Assembly (NCBI GenBank): GCA_028280735.1
Contig: JANQLH010000122.1
Coordinates: 1-40,587, forward strand
DNA from: SAR324 cluster bacterium
Lineage (GTDB): Bacteria > SAR324 > XYD2-FULL-50-16
Reading direction: 5' to 3'
Length of the DNA stretch: 40,587 nt
Shown here: positions 25,856 to 35,580 of the stretch, one piece after another
Numbering within the stretch: position 1 is the first letter of the stretch
Layout of the letters: every line of letters starts with the position of its first letter
Made by a program: the position numbers and the translations under genes
The notes under the pieces: generated by a model
What the model saw: the letters and a program-made list of their open reading frames with translations, nothing else
The model's database searches: none
Told to the model about the DNA's origin: nothing

Positions 25856-26021
25856 GTGGGGGCAATTCCAGCCATAATAAGCTTATCACTCATAATAGTC
25901 GATTTGTCACCTCAAACCTATCAATTGGTTGTTAATTGACCATAATATATTTAGACTTGATCCATTAATCTAAAAAGATATTGATTTTTAAATACAAATT
26001 TAGCATAGCGGGGAGTAGGGA

Positions 26022-27650
26022 ATGGTTATAAAAAGACGATTCAGTGTTCTATTGGCAATTGTTTTGATGACATCGTTTTCAAATAAACTGGTTTACGGTA
26101 TTGATGCCGACAATATTGCCATTATGCAACAACTTCAACAGGAAGAACCGGAGCTGTTTGAGCGTGTTGAACTGGTAACGGAAAATAATAGGGATCTTTT
26201 GAAAGTCACCCTGAGTGATGTGTTACTAATGGTCTTAAAACGCAGCAACACTATCGAAGCTCAGCGTTTGGGAGAAAAGGCAGCCCGATCCGGTGTTGAA
26301 GCCTCAAGGGCTATCTACCAGACTAGTTTGGAAACGTCGGCAACCCAGAGCAAGACTGCCGGACTATCATCTACTGACTTGGATGACAATGACCCTCCCA
26401 GTGCAACATCCTATTTAGCGACAACTTCCACCGATGCAACCGCATTATCTGCCACAGTCAGCAAAAAAACCTCCTTGGGAATTTCATTCTCTTCCACGCT
26501 ATCTTCATCAAAATCACAGACTGACCGTTTTAGTATGGAAGAAAAAGGGGATGATTTAACAAAGACCGGAACGGGTGAAGAAGTGGATTCCTCCTCTCTC
26601 AGCGCAACCGTTTCCATTCCCCTCTTTCAGGATTGGGGAGAGATTAACGATCTGCCTATCAAGAGAAGCCGGATTCTGCTGGATCAAGCCAAGACTACCA
26701 CTTATTCCACCGGTGTTGGTCTGCTGGAATCCGTTGCCAATGAGTATTGGAATTTAGTCGGAGTACAGGAGAATATCAAGACGTTGAAGGAAGCAGTAAA
26801 CCTTTCAGAAAAACTGGTGAGGGAGACCAGGGCGAGAGTGCAGGTTGGAGTGTTGAATCCGACCGATCTGAAAGAAACCCAGACTCAACTGGCCAATAAT
26901 CGAAAAGACTTACTGACAAAACAAATTGAAGAACAGGAAACAGAGGATAAAATCAGAGTAGCCCTTGATTTAGGGACAATTCCCTTCGGTTTTAAACCAG
27001 CCGATCTGCCGAGAATTCACGGAGAGGACTTTGATTTTCAGGAACTACTGAAAAAGGCTTATGAGAACAGCACTGATTTAAAGACATTGATGTTAAGTCT
27101 GACATCAAATCAATACGATCTGGACGATGCCTACAACGATGACAAAACAAACCTGGATCTTAGCTTAACCTACACACTAAACGGTTATGGCGACTCACCT
27201 TCCGAAACCACCCAGTACTATGCCAATGATGAGTACCAAGGCTATTCCGCGAAATTAACCTGGAGTGTTCCGTTGTTTGACGATTCCGCCTCGGAAGCAA
27301 TTATGCAACGGAAGATCGAACGCAACAAACTTGAGTTACAGGTTAAGGATGCCAAGGCAGAAATTTATGTCACCCTGCAGACAATCCTCAGAAATCTCAA
27401 ATTCGGAATTGAAGAAGAGAAAGCGGCCCAGTTGTCCGTAAACCTGGCAAAGGATCTGTTGGATAAGGAAGTGGAAAAATTAAAAATTGGAAAAAGTACC
27501 AGTTTTAATGTCTCCCAGGCTCAAAAGAACTATACCGAAGCAAAACTCGGTGAAACTCTCGTCAAGGTGGGAAATGAGAGGAATTTTGTTAAGTTGTTGG
27601 TCTTAACGGGAGATATTTTTTCCTATTACAAGCTGCCAAAATCCATATAA
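26022..27650 (+). CDS. TolC-family outer-membrane efflux protein
   Basis: A 542-aa outer-membrane channel subunit. A signal peptide covers about 1-26 (FSVLLAIVLMTSF, then VYG). The mature part has the two long TolC-type helical repeats: the first around 65-330, with long coiled-coil stretches near SVANEYWNLVG and KETQTQLANNRKDL, and the second around 340-530, ending with KDLLDKEVEKLKIGKST and the FNVSQAQKNYTEAK helix that is typical of the family. Beta-strand segments (about 95-200) are Ser/Thr-rich. AGGG lies just before the ATG. It is the first gene of a three-gene export operon with the adaptor and RND pump. Confidence 0.92.
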   Translation: MVIKRRFSVLLAIVLMTSFSNKLVYGIDADNIAIMQQLQQEEPELFERVELVTENNRDLLKVTLSDVLLMVLKRSNTIEAQRLGEKAARSGVEASRAIYQTSLETSATQSKTAGLSSTDLDDNDPPSATSYLATTSTDATALSATVSKKTSLGISFSSTLSSSKSQTDRFSMEEKGDDLTKTGTGEEVDSSSLSATVSIPLFQDWGEINDLPIKRSRILLDQAKTTTYSTGVGLLESVANEYWNLVGVQENIKTLKEAVNLSEKLVRETRARVQVGVLNPTDLKETQTQLANNRKDLLTKQIEEQETEDKIRVALDLGTIPFGFKPADLPRIHGEDFDFQELLKKAYENSTDLKTLMLSLTSNQYDLDDAYNDDKTNLDLSLTYTLNGYGDSPSETTQYYANDEYQGYSAKLTWSVPLFDDSASEAIMQRKIERNKLELQVKDAKAEIYVTLQTILRNLKFGIEEEKAAQLSVNLAKDLLDKEVEKLKIGKSTSFNVSQAQKNYTEAKLGETLVKVGNERNFVKLLVLTGDIFSYYKLPKSI

Positions 27651-27724
27651 CATAATAATAAGGCGTATCAAGCAGGCAGAAACGGCTTCAATCCCGTCCT
27701 GGTAATAATTAAGAGGGTATTTCT

Positions 27725-29095
27725 ATGTCTGAAAAACGAAAAAAGCTACAACGCATACTGTTCTTAACCGTCCCGGTAGTGTTCGGGATTCTGATTTTCA
27801 TGGTACTGCTTAAGGTCAAACCGAACCCACCCCATAAGGAACAGATCGACAATAAACGCAAGGTACGTATTATAGAGGCAGAGAAGACCGATGTGATTCC
27901 AATAGCCTTAGGATATGGTACAGCGAGGCCGACAAACGTATGGCAAGCGGTAGCCGAAGTTAGTGGAAAAGCTATTTATGTAAGTCCCTCTTTAAAAAAA
28001 GGGAGCCGAATATCCAAAGGAACATTGCTGGTAGAGATAGATCCCACTGAATATAAACTGACCGTTGCGGAAGCGAAAACCAATCTGCAAAGCATTGATG
28101 CCCAAGTTAAACAATCAATAGACAAGGAGATCAGTAACAAGGAGCTGCTGAAACTTGAGTTGAATACACTGGATCTCAAACAGAAGGAGCTTGACCGACA
28201 GAAAAAATTACTGGGCAACAATATTGCCAGTAAGTCTGATTTCGAGCAGGCTGAAGCGGCTTTTCTCGCTCAAAAATATAAGGTACAAACCATTCAAAAC
28301 ACCTTGAACTCCCTGGGTTCGGAACGTGAGTTGTTAAAAGCACAGGAGGAGCAGGCAAAACTTTCACAGCAATCCGCAAACTTACAATTACAATATACAA
28401 AAATCAGGGCTCCGTTTGACAGTATTGTATCAAACGTTAATGTAGAGAAGCTGCAGTTTGTACAAAAGGGACAGAATATTGCCGAAGCCGAAGGTGTTGA
28501 TTCTATTGAGATTGAAGCCCAACTGGCAAACGGGCTTTATGTGTTCCGTCCTGAAGCGAATGAAGAAGCGCGTTCTCGTCTGATAGAAGGTAACGGATCT
28601 GTCGGCGATGCGCTGGGAATAACTGCTATAGTCAGGTTTAATTTCGGCAAGATATCGTCGGAGTGGAAGGGAAATGTAATGAGATTTAATGCCCAGATCG
28701 ATACCAAAACCAGAACCCCGGGGGTCATCGTGCAGGTGGATGATCCTTTCGGTCTTAAATTGGAAACACCCAAGAGACCGCTGATCAAGGGCATGTATTG
28801 CGAAGTTGAGTTTTACGGCAGGCCTTTTAAAAACATCATAATAATTCCCAGAACAGCCCTCCACAATAAGAACACCGTTTATGTTGCAGATGAAAATAAC
28901 AGACTTCGAATTCGCAGAGTTAAGACAGGCTTTACCCAGGACAGCTTCACCATGATTCGAGAGGGATTGGAACCGGGTGAAAAAATTATTGTTACTGATG
29001 TTATACCCGCAGTGGAAGGGATGAGTGTCATACCGATTTTAGATATTGAGCTGGCTTCGAAAATCAAGTCCGATGCGATGGGAGGTCGAAAATGA
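27725..29095 (+). CDS. RND efflux periplasmic adaptor (MFP/HlyD family)
   Basis: A 456-aa membrane fusion protein linking pump and outer-membrane channel. One N-terminal helix (about 12-30) acts as signal anchor. Then comes the first lipoyl half (about 70-110, SPSLKKGSRISKGTLLVEIDP), a long helical hairpin (about 110-220, Lys/Glu/Gln-rich), the second lipoyl half (LQLQYTKIRAPFDSIVSNVNV, near 220-240), a beta-barrel (about 255-370) and a membrane-proximal domain ending VTDVIPAVEGM. No lipobox Cys is visible. It lies 74 bp after tolC and overlaps the pump gene by 4 bp (ATGA), so the two are translationally coupled. Confidence 0.93.
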   Translation: MSEKRKKLQRILFLTVPVVFGILIFMVLLKVKPNPPHKEQIDNKRKVRIIEAEKTDVIPIALGYGTARPTNVWQAVAEVSGKAIYVSPSLKKGSRISKGTLLVEIDPTEYKLTVAEAKTNLQSIDAQVKQSIDKEISNKELLKLELNTLDLKQKELDRQKKLLGNNIASKSDFEQAEAAFLAQKYKVQTIQNTLNSLGSERELLKAQEEQAKLSQQSANLQLQYTKIRAPFDSIVSNVNVEKLQFVQKGQNIAEAEGVDSIEIEAQLANGLYVFRPEANEEARSRLIEGNGSVGDALGITAIVRFNFGKISSEWKGNVMRFNAQIDTKTRTPGVIVQVDDPFGLKLETPKRPLIKGMYCEVEFYGRPFKNIIIIPRTALHNKNTVYVADENNRLRIRRVKTGFTQDSFTMIREGLEPGEKIIVTDVIPAVEGMSVIPILDIELASKIKSDAMGGRK

Positions 29096-32000
29096 TACGT
29101 TTTTTTTCCACACATCCCACGGCTGCAAATTTGTTGATGCTGATTATAATTGTAACCGGCTTTATTGGGTTACCTGCCTTAAAAAGGGACACCTTTCCGG
29201 AATTTGAAGCCAATAAAGTAAGGGTCAGCGTCAGTTATACGGGAGCTTCAGCTGAAGAGATGGAAGAAGCGGTTGGCCAGCCCATCGAAGATGCCCTGAG
29301 CAGTATCAACTATGTCCAGGAAATCGTAGCTGAATCGAAAGAAGGTATTACGAATGTGACTGTGGAGATGAAGGAAGAGGGAGACCTTGCTGAATTTTAC
29401 AATGATATTCGAACAGAAGTGGAAGCAATAGACAACTTCCCTGAAGACGCAAATGATCCGGTTATTACGGAAATGGGCAGAACAAGTCATGTGGTCGCCA
29501 TCGCTGTTTCCGGTCCCATGTCGGTTCAACACCTAAAAGAGTATTGCGAATATTTAAAACGAAAGCTAAAACAACACCCGAACATTTCCATTGTTGAAAT
29601 CAGCGGATTTTCAGACAGACAAATTCAAATAAAGGTTCAAGCCAATAAGCTGTTGCAATACGGCATCAGTATCACTGACATTGCCAATACTATCGCTAAT
29701 CAAAGTCTGGATACACCGGTTGGTTCCATCGATTCAAGTGATCAGGAAATGCTGATTCGCTTCGCTGACAAACGAAGAGAGGTTCAGGAATTTGAAAACA
29801 TTGTAATTATTGGCGGAAGTACCGGGGCTGAAATAAAACTGGGTGAAATTGCAACCATCACCGATGCTTTTGAATTGGAAGAAAGCAAAATTGAATTTAA
29901 CGGTGAAAGGGCAGCTTATATCTCCATTGTCAAATCCAAGGCTGAAGATGCGTTAACTATCTACGATGCCGTGACGGAGTTTGTTGAACGCGAAGAGCAG
30001 TTAGCACCGGATGGAGTTTCGCTGACACTCACCAACGATATGGCATCACTGATTCGCGATCGATTGGGCCTGGTAGCGAAAAACGGTTGGCAGGGATTGA
30101 TGCTGGTTTTTATAGCCATGTTCATCTTCTTCAACTTTCGGACAGCCTTTTGGGTGGTTGTTGGTCTTCCCATTTCTTTTATGGGAGCATTTTTCCTGAT
30201 GTATCAAATTGGATACACATTAAATATGATGACCAGCCTGGCTTTATTGCTTTCCATTGGAATACTAATGGATGATGCCATCGTGATCGCAGAAAACATT
30301 GCTGTACAATTGAAAAAAGGGAACAACGCGATAGAAGCAGCCATCATCGGCACCAAACAGGTGCAAAACGGGGTTATAGCTTCCTTTTTGACAACCGCCT
30401 GTGTATTTTTGCCTTTGTCGTTTATTGAAGGACAAATCGGTAAGGTACTGCTTGTTGTTCCGGTGGTATTGCTATTTGTTCTGGCTGTCAGTTTGCTGGA
30501 AGCGTTTTTTATCCTTCCGCATCATTTGGGACACTCATTCAAAGGCAAGGAAAACATTTCGGAGGGCAAATTCAGAAGCAAGGTTTCGGCATGCATTGAG
30601 TTCGCCCGGGAAAAGGTCCTGGGTCGGGTTGTTGATAGCGCTGTAAATCGTCGTTATCTTACCGTGGGATTGGTTTTCATGTTTCTTATCATATCATTTG
30701 CAATGCTGGCCGGCGGACAGTTAAAATTCATCGGATTTCCCAGTGTTGAAGGTGACGTTATCGAAGCGAAAATACTCTTACCGCAAGGTTCCCCGCTAAC
30801 CAAAACAGAATCTGTCGTAAAGTCGGTCATCGAAGGACTTGATACCGTTGACAAAGAGCTGACTCCAATGCAGGAAGACGGAAAAAAGCTGGTGCTGAAT
30901 ACCAGGGTTTCCTATGGGAAAAACATGGATTCCAATGAGTCGGGACCGCACCTTGCTACTGTTGCCGTCGATTTGCTGGAAAATGAATATCGCCTGCACA
31001 CCACCACCGACATCATTTCCCATTGGAGAGAGGAAGTAGGTACCATTGCAGATGTCATAACAATCAACTATGGAGAGAGCGGCCTGGGACCAGCAGGTAA
31101 AGCCATAAAAATACAGTTTCAGGCAGATAGTCTTGAGGTCCTAAAGCAGTCGTCCCTTGAGTTGATGGAATGGCTGGAGCAGTTCGATGGCGTATATAAC
31201 GTTTACGATGACATGAGACCCGGAAAACCGGAATTAGTCATGAAGTTAAAACAAGGTGCTACCATCCTGGGTGTTACGGCGAATTCAATCGCCGGCCAAA
31301 TCAGATCTGCCTTTCTTGGTAGAACGGTTAATGAGATTCAAGTTGGTCAGGAATCCTATGAAGTGTCAGTTCAACTGGCTGATGAAGACAAGGATAATTT
31401 GAGAGATCTGGAATCCTTTCGTGTTTACAGTGCCGATGGAACCGGTATTCCTGTGACAAGCGTTGTTGAATTCGAAAATAAAAGAGGTTACGCCAGAATT
31501 TTACGAATTGATGGTATGCGGACATTGACCCTGGAAGGAGATGTAAACTTGTCCATAACCAATACCAGTGAAGTCATCAACAAAATCAGAACTGATTTCA
31601 TCCCTGAGTTCAACAAACGTCATCCGGACGTTCTGGTTAGGATTCGTGGTGAGGCCGAAAGGACTTCAAAGACCTCCGGATCGATGGTGATGTTATTCCT
31701 GATTGGAATTGTCGGTGTCTATGTTCTGCTCAGTTACCAGTTCAAAAGTTACAGTGAACCCCTGGTTGTAATGGTGGCGATTCCCTTTGCCTTGATCGGT
31801 GTGATATGGGGCCATTTGTTGATGGGGATCTCATTGTCCCTTCCGAGCATATTGGGATTTATTTCGCTTTCGGGGATTGTTGTAAACGATTCGATCCTTT
31901 TAGTGGAATTCGTAAAATTTCGCAGAGCGGAGGGGAAAAGTGCCGTGGAAGCGGCAAAACTGGCAAGTAGAGAGCGATTTAGGGCAGTGTTGCTGACAAC

Positions 32001-32208
32001 CATCACAACTGTTGCCGGTTTAATGCCGCTACTGTCAGAAACGAGTCTGCAGGCACAAGTGTTGATTCCTATTGCCGTAAGTATTTCATTCGGCTTAATG
32101 GCCTCTACACTGATGATTCTTATCGTCATCCCCTGTTTTTATTCCATTGCGGATGACTTCGGATTAACCGCACCCATTGAAAAGCAGCCGACCGAATTGG
32201 TTACCTAG
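29092..32208 (+). CDS. RND-family (AcrB-like) inner-membrane efflux permease
   Basis: A 1038-aa proton-driven pump of the HAE/AcrB class. The start RFFSTHPTAANLLMLIIIVTG is the first membrane helix. The proton-relay aspartates of TM4 are present in GILMDDAIVIAENI (about 393-394). Family blocks include ASAEEMEEAVGQPIEDAL, the second-half helices near 865-1020 with GIVVNDSILLVEF, and two large periplasmic loops. The sequence is closer to the uncharacterised HAE-type branch found in many marine and sediment bacteria than to AcrB itself. The drug or lipid substrate cannot be told. It is the last gene of the operon and is followed by a strong terminator-like hairpin. Confidence 0.94.
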   Translation: MIRFFSTHPTAANLLMLIIIVTGFIGLPALKRDTFPEFEANKVRVSVSYTGASAEEMEEAVGQPIEDALSSINYVQEIVAESKEGITNVTVEMKEEGDLAEFYNDIRTEVEAIDNFPEDANDPVITEMGRTSHVVAIAVSGPMSVQHLKEYCEYLKRKLKQHPNISIVEISGFSDRQIQIKVQANKLLQYGISITDIANTIANQSLDTPVGSIDSSDQEMLIRFADKRREVQEFENIVIIGGSTGAEIKLGEIATITDAFELEESKIEFNGERAAYISIVKSKAEDALTIYDAVTEFVEREEQLAPDGVSLTLTNDMASLIRDRLGLVAKNGWQGLMLVFIAMFIFFNFRTAFWVVVGLPISFMGAFFLMYQIGYTLNMMTSLALLLSIGILMDDAIVIAENIAVQLKKGNNAIEAAIIGTKQVQNGVIASFLTTACVFLPLSFIEGQIGKVLLVVPVVLLFVLAVSLLEAFFILPHHLGHSFKGKENISEGKFRSKVSACIEFAREKVLGRVVDSAVNRRYLTVGLVFMFLIISFAMLAGGQLKFIGFPSVEGDVIEAKILLPQGSPLTKTESVVKSVIEGLDTVDKELTPMQEDGKKLVLNTRVSYGKNMDSNESGPHLATVAVDLLENEYRLHTTTDIISHWREEVGTIADVITINYGESGLGPAGKAIKIQFQADSLEVLKQSSLELMEWLEQFDGVYNVYDDMRPGKPELVMKLKQGATILGVTANSIAGQIRSAFLGRTVNEIQVGQESYEVSVQLADEDKDNLRDLESFRVYSADGTGIPVTSVVEFENKRGYARILRIDGMRTLTLEGDVNLSITNTSEVINKIRTDFIPEFNKRHPDVLVRIRGEAERTSKTSGSMVMLFLIGIVGVYVLLSYQFKSYSEPLVVMVAIPFALIGVIWGHLLMGISLSLPSILGFISLSGIVVNDSILLVEFVKFRRAEGKSAVEAAKLASRERFRAVLLTTITTVAGLMPLLSETSLQAQVLIPIAVSISFGLMASTLMILIVIPCFYSIADDFGLTAPIEKQPTELVT

Positions 32209-32219
32209 GATTGCCCCAA

Positions 32220-32290
32220 GAGAGTGAAGCGACCTACTACCCCAAAAGTCATCATTGCCGGGTCGCTTCGCTCTCGTCTTTTCTATTTTT
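32220..32290 (+). terminator. Long-loop hairpin terminator after the efflux operon, REP-like
   Basis: GAGAGTGAAGCGACC (32220-32234) pairs with GGTCGCTTCGCTCTC (32261-32275): 15 bp with one G-U wobble around a 26-base loop, followed by a T-rich run (32276-32290). It lies 11 bases after the pump stop codon, so it can serve as a terminator. Its arms and the ATTGCC in the loop resemble the dispersed GTCATTGCGAG...GAAGCGA type of intergenic palindrome, so it may be a repeat that was co-opted (from memory, not searched). Confidence 0.6.
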
Positions 32291-32402
32291 AAATACCCGG
32301 GCGTAAAATATCAAACTCTGAATTGCAGTCCCACCTCAAAGTTACTAAGATTCATTATATTCGCCGTTTCAAAACATTTCATGGTAAGTGGGGACTTCCG
32401 GC

Positions 32403-35400
32403 ATGCAATTCCTGACCTATGAACAAAAAAAATATATAGTTTTAGCCCGAGCAACTCCCGGGAATTGCGGATACGTGGATATTTTTAAAAAAACCCCAAA
32501 CGGATCTTACGAACACTATTGGTCTTTAATGCCGGAGCCGGGATACCCCATCATCTCTTTGGCGCAAGCAATTAATGACAAAAAGCTTTATATCGTTAAT
32601 AAAACAGGCGAATTTAGGCTCTATAACCTCAAGGAGAAAAAGGAGATTGCCAGTGCCAAAATAGGGGCGAGTAGCTTGTTTGGTGCAGGAATTTACCCTT
32701 CCCAATCAAAAGGATACATTGTCACTAAAAATCTGGAATCAAACGGCATCGATATATTTGAGATTTGCCTTGATTCATTGAAAGCATCTTTCGTACAGAC
32801 TATTCGGGGAGTTTTTCAAATTGATCATATTACTGTTCTGGATGAAAACCAATTAGCGGGTTACATACCGATTGGCTCTGTGGAAGGTCTTAAGTCATCT
32901 GATGGCTTTTTGATTATCAATACCCAAGAGCAAACTCACAAACTGAATTATCTAAGACCTTCTCCAAGCGGGTTATTCCCGAAACCTCCGGTTGCATTTG
33001 ACCCGAGAACAAAAACAGGAATTCGCCCTTCATACGATCCTATTGAAATAATAGAAAGTGATACTGATAAAAAGTATCTTGCCAAGGTGTTATTGTTTGA
33101 TCTCAACAGTGGTAAAAGAATCGATACCATCGTTGTCAGGGAGTTTACAGCTTCCGAGATGTTTGAAGATGATGATCCGAAATTTGCGTTATCATGCCTT
33201 GAACTCCCCACTTATTCGGATGATTATCGAGATATTAAAGAGGAGTTTCTGGAAAGGTTTGAAGCTCTGCAATATTGTCACTTGGAGGATGCTTTCTGGG
33301 TCACCTTTCAACATGGTTTTTTGAGGAAGGTTTATCTGGATGGAAAAAGGCTGTCCCCTTTGATTGCACATCCCGGTGATTCCATTTTGGCCGACCGTCC
33401 GACGCTGTCACATACCAATTTTGATACACCGCTGCGGTTAAGCCCGGATGACCGCTTTCTGGCCTTCGGGCAACCTGAAATCTGTTTTGCGACAAAAATC
33501 CTGGTAAATGCCCCGCCAGACAATGTCTTTTTGATCACAGGTGAACAGGTTGTTGAATCCGGTTGTGAAACAAGTTCACTAAACACCGAAACTTTCAGTT
33601 GGATCAATCTTGATTTAACGGGCAGCAGCAAGAGGAGTTCAGATCTAGACTTTTTGGATTTACTGCTCAAAAAGACAAAAGACCTTGAAAATCTTAAGGA
33701 CGGACCTTTCCTACGATTCCAATTTGTCACCTCAAAGCGAACGGTGAAAGAAGAAGAGTTTGTTCAAAGCCTTTCCTGGAACAACGAGCAGATAGATACA
33801 GCCGGAGAAATAATCTCTTTATACAATTCCAAAGGTCAAGGGCTTTGGTATGATGATTCCACCCCTTCGTTTTTTTATTTATTGAGAAGATTGGTGTTGG
33901 AGAGCACTGATGCCCTTGGACTGTTTATAGAATACCTGCGGCTTTATGGTGACTGCAAAGAGGATAGTGACCGACTGGCTGAACTGGTTGACGATATCAT
34001 CAACAAAATGGGTTGGTGCAGGGAAAGCGTTGACATGATTTTGACCAGGGCTTACTTTCAACCCGAACGTGGGCTTGAGCAGTTGGAATATTATCTAAAG
34101 CAACCCGACTTTGAACTATATCTCGGCAAATTTGATAACAGGAATTATTTTAGAAATCACACTCTTTACAAAACTCTGGTTGAAGACTATTTCTCACTGT
34201 TTTTTCCCAACGAAGATCAACTGTTTTCTGCCATTGAAGCAGAGGATAACGGGAAGGTGGAGTCTCTTTTAAGGTTGCCCTTGGAGCTTAATGAAATTCA
34301 TCCAGAATACAAGCTAAATCCGCTTGATACAGCCATTGAAACCGGAAACCAACAGATTATTAGTTTATTAAGAGAAGCCGGGGCAAAATCCCTGAACTTT
34401 GGAACGGAGCGTAAATCCGGTGAGAACGGCACCACAATCGATCAGGACATTTCTGTTGATAAGGCAATGCGAACCTTGTTGTCGAATCTTCATCGTCAAC
34501 AGGAGACCATCCAAAAAGAGATTTATGACATACAATTCAGTCATATGTTAAATTTCTCCTTATCTGAAGAACAATCTGCATTGCTTGAGAGTAAAAACAA
34601 AGAATTGAAAGATATTCAATCCCAGATTAAATATGCCAACCTGGGATTGATCTCACTTGAAGATATTTCAGAATCCGACGAATTTACCGACATATCATTG
34701 GATCATCAACAAAACCTATCGGAAGGAGCAGACAGTTTTGATTCGAGTAAGAGCCACGTATATGCTGATCCGGCCTCGACTGTCATTGAAATCGAGGATC
34801 TGAAGGAAAACTCCCAGGTATCTGCTTTTAAGAAAATGAAGTCATTGTTACATGACTCGGAGAGCATTATTTTTAATCGAATTCTCAGATTTAACTATAG
34901 GGTTGCGAAAAACTTCATTTCTGAAAAACTATTTTTTGAAAAGATTCAACTGACAACCGACTCAGCCCGGGTACCGTCAGACCTTATCCGCTCCCTTTCA
35001 GGTTCTGTTCGCCAACCCGTCTGGTATGAGGACGAGTTTCCAGCTATGTTTTTCGCACTGCAAAAGCTGGTAATGTATCATGAGCGATACCTTAAAGATT
35101 TAGATCTCTATCTGAAAAGTGACATTATAGGGAAAGAGGAACCTGTCTGTGTTACCGAGTTCATTTTTGATGTTTATGAGCACTATGGGTGGAATTTAAT
35201 CACTCTTTCACTTGCGGTTTCCAGGCTTAGCCAGGAATCAAACAGGAATGGATTAGCCGAGTTTAGAATTCAATGGAAAAAAGGTGGTTTGGAAAGTTAT
35301 ATTCGACAACCTGAAATCAAAGAAGAATTTATTCGTCTACTAGATATGTATTGCGGTGAGGATAGAATTGAATGGTTCTATCAATTTATAAAAAAAGGAG

Positions 35401-35405
35401 AATAA
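32403..35405 (+). CDS. Large multi-domain protein of unrecognised family: propeller-like N-terminus, duplicated WY module, ankyrin repeats, coiled coil
   Basis: A 1000-aa protein with no signal peptide and no membrane helix, so probably cytoplasmic. Residues about 1-400 read as repeated beta-strand blades (for example YIVLARATPGNCGYVDIF, KLYIVNKTGEFRLYNLKEKK), as in a beta-propeller. Residues 437-580 and 828-980 are two copies of one helical module: each starts with LRF, has WY[DE]D-x2-3-P-x-x-FF about 45 residues later (W482 and W874), and continues to a GW about 55 residues further. Between them lie two ankyrin-like repeats (605-663, ending NPLDTAIETGNQQIISLL) and an acidic, coiled-coil-prone linker (685-755). 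ATG 32403 has GGGGA eight bases upstream; GTG 32388 would add five residues. It precedes exbB by 152 bp. No function is assigned. Confidence 0.85.
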   Translation: MQFLTYEQKKYIVLARATPGNCGYVDIFKKTPNGSYEHYWSLMPEPGYPIISLAQAINDKKLYIVNKTGEFRLYNLKEKKEIASAKIGASSLFGAGIYPSQSKGYIVTKNLESNGIDIFEICLDSLKASFVQTIRGVFQIDHITVLDENQLAGYIPIGSVEGLKSSDGFLIINTQEQTHKLNYLRPSPSGLFPKPPVAFDPRTKTGIRPSYDPIEIIESDTDKKYLAKVLLFDLNSGKRIDTIVVREFTASEMFEDDDPKFALSCLELPTYSDDYRDIKEEFLERFEALQYCHLEDAFWVTFQHGFLRKVYLDGKRLSPLIAHPGDSILADRPTLSHTNFDTPLRLSPDDRFLAFGQPEICFATKILVNAPPDNVFLITGEQVVESGCETSSLNTETFSWINLDLTGSSKRSSDLDFLDLLLKKTKDLENLKDGPFLRFQFVTSKRTVKEEEFVQSLSWNNEQIDTAGEIISLYNSKGQGLWYDDSTPSFFYLLRRLVLESTDALGLFIEYLRLYGDCKEDSDRLAELVDDIINKMGWCRESVDMILTRAYFQPERGLEQLEYYLKQPDFELYLGKFDNRNYFRNHTLYKTLVEDYFSLFFPNEDQLFSAIEAEDNGKVESLLRLPLELNEIHPEYKLNPLDTAIETGNQQIISLLREAGAKSLNFGTERKSGENGTTIDQDISVDKAMRTLLSNLHRQQETIQKEIYDIQFSHMLNFSLSEEQSALLESKNKELKDIQSQIKYANLGLISLEDISESDEFTDISLDHQQNLSEGADSFDSSKSHVYADPASTVIEIEDLKENSQVSAFKKMKSLLHDSESIIFNRILRFNYRVAKNFISEKLFFEKIQLTTDSARVPSDLIRSLSGSVRQPVWYEDEFPAMFFALQKLVMYHERYLKDLDLYLKSDIIGKEEPVCVTEFIFDVYEHYGWNLITLSLAVSRLSQESNRNGLAEFRIQWKKGGLESYIRQPEIKEEFIRLLDMYCGEDRIEWFYQFIKKGE

Positions 35406-35580
35406 AGATCCGTGGTATCGGTCTCCATTAGAAAGACTGTTTTTTGAAATTTTTGAATCAGCTCATTTACAAGTCCGGACTAACCTTTTACCCCATATTA
35501 AAAGCACACCAAGCTTATCCAATCTTATTCAACATTTAATCCGATTACATATATCCAATGACAACATCTATACCTCCTGA
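35389..35580 (+). other. Open +1 frame continuing the large protein past its stop codon
   Basis: In the +1 frame relative to the large protein, the DNA from 35389 is open for 63 codons to a TGA at 35578-35580, overlapping the exbB start. From 35404 it reads KDPWYRSPLERLFF and then an amphipathic helical stretch ending LIQHLIRLHISND. There is no start codon at its head, so it is not an independent gene. It begins with a WY...P...FF pattern like the modules of the large protein. The junction carries a seven-A run (35390-35396) six bases before the TAA. Explanations are a sequencing or assembly error, a real disabling indel, or programmed frameshifting. Confidence 0.45.

Larger units (their letters stand above)
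25489..26021. other. Long non-coding region upstream of the efflux operon, rich in inverted repeats
   Basis: About 530 bases between divergent genes with no credible open frame. It holds the palindromic cluster at 25593-25695, the branched-RNA candidate at 25772-25855, a 10-bp palindrome ATAAGCTTAT (25877-25886) and a further inverted repeat TCAATT-N7-AATTGA (25921-25939). A consensus TTGACA stands at 25723-25728 but no -10 is well spaced behind it. It is the most structured non-coding stretch in the window. Confidence 0.6.
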
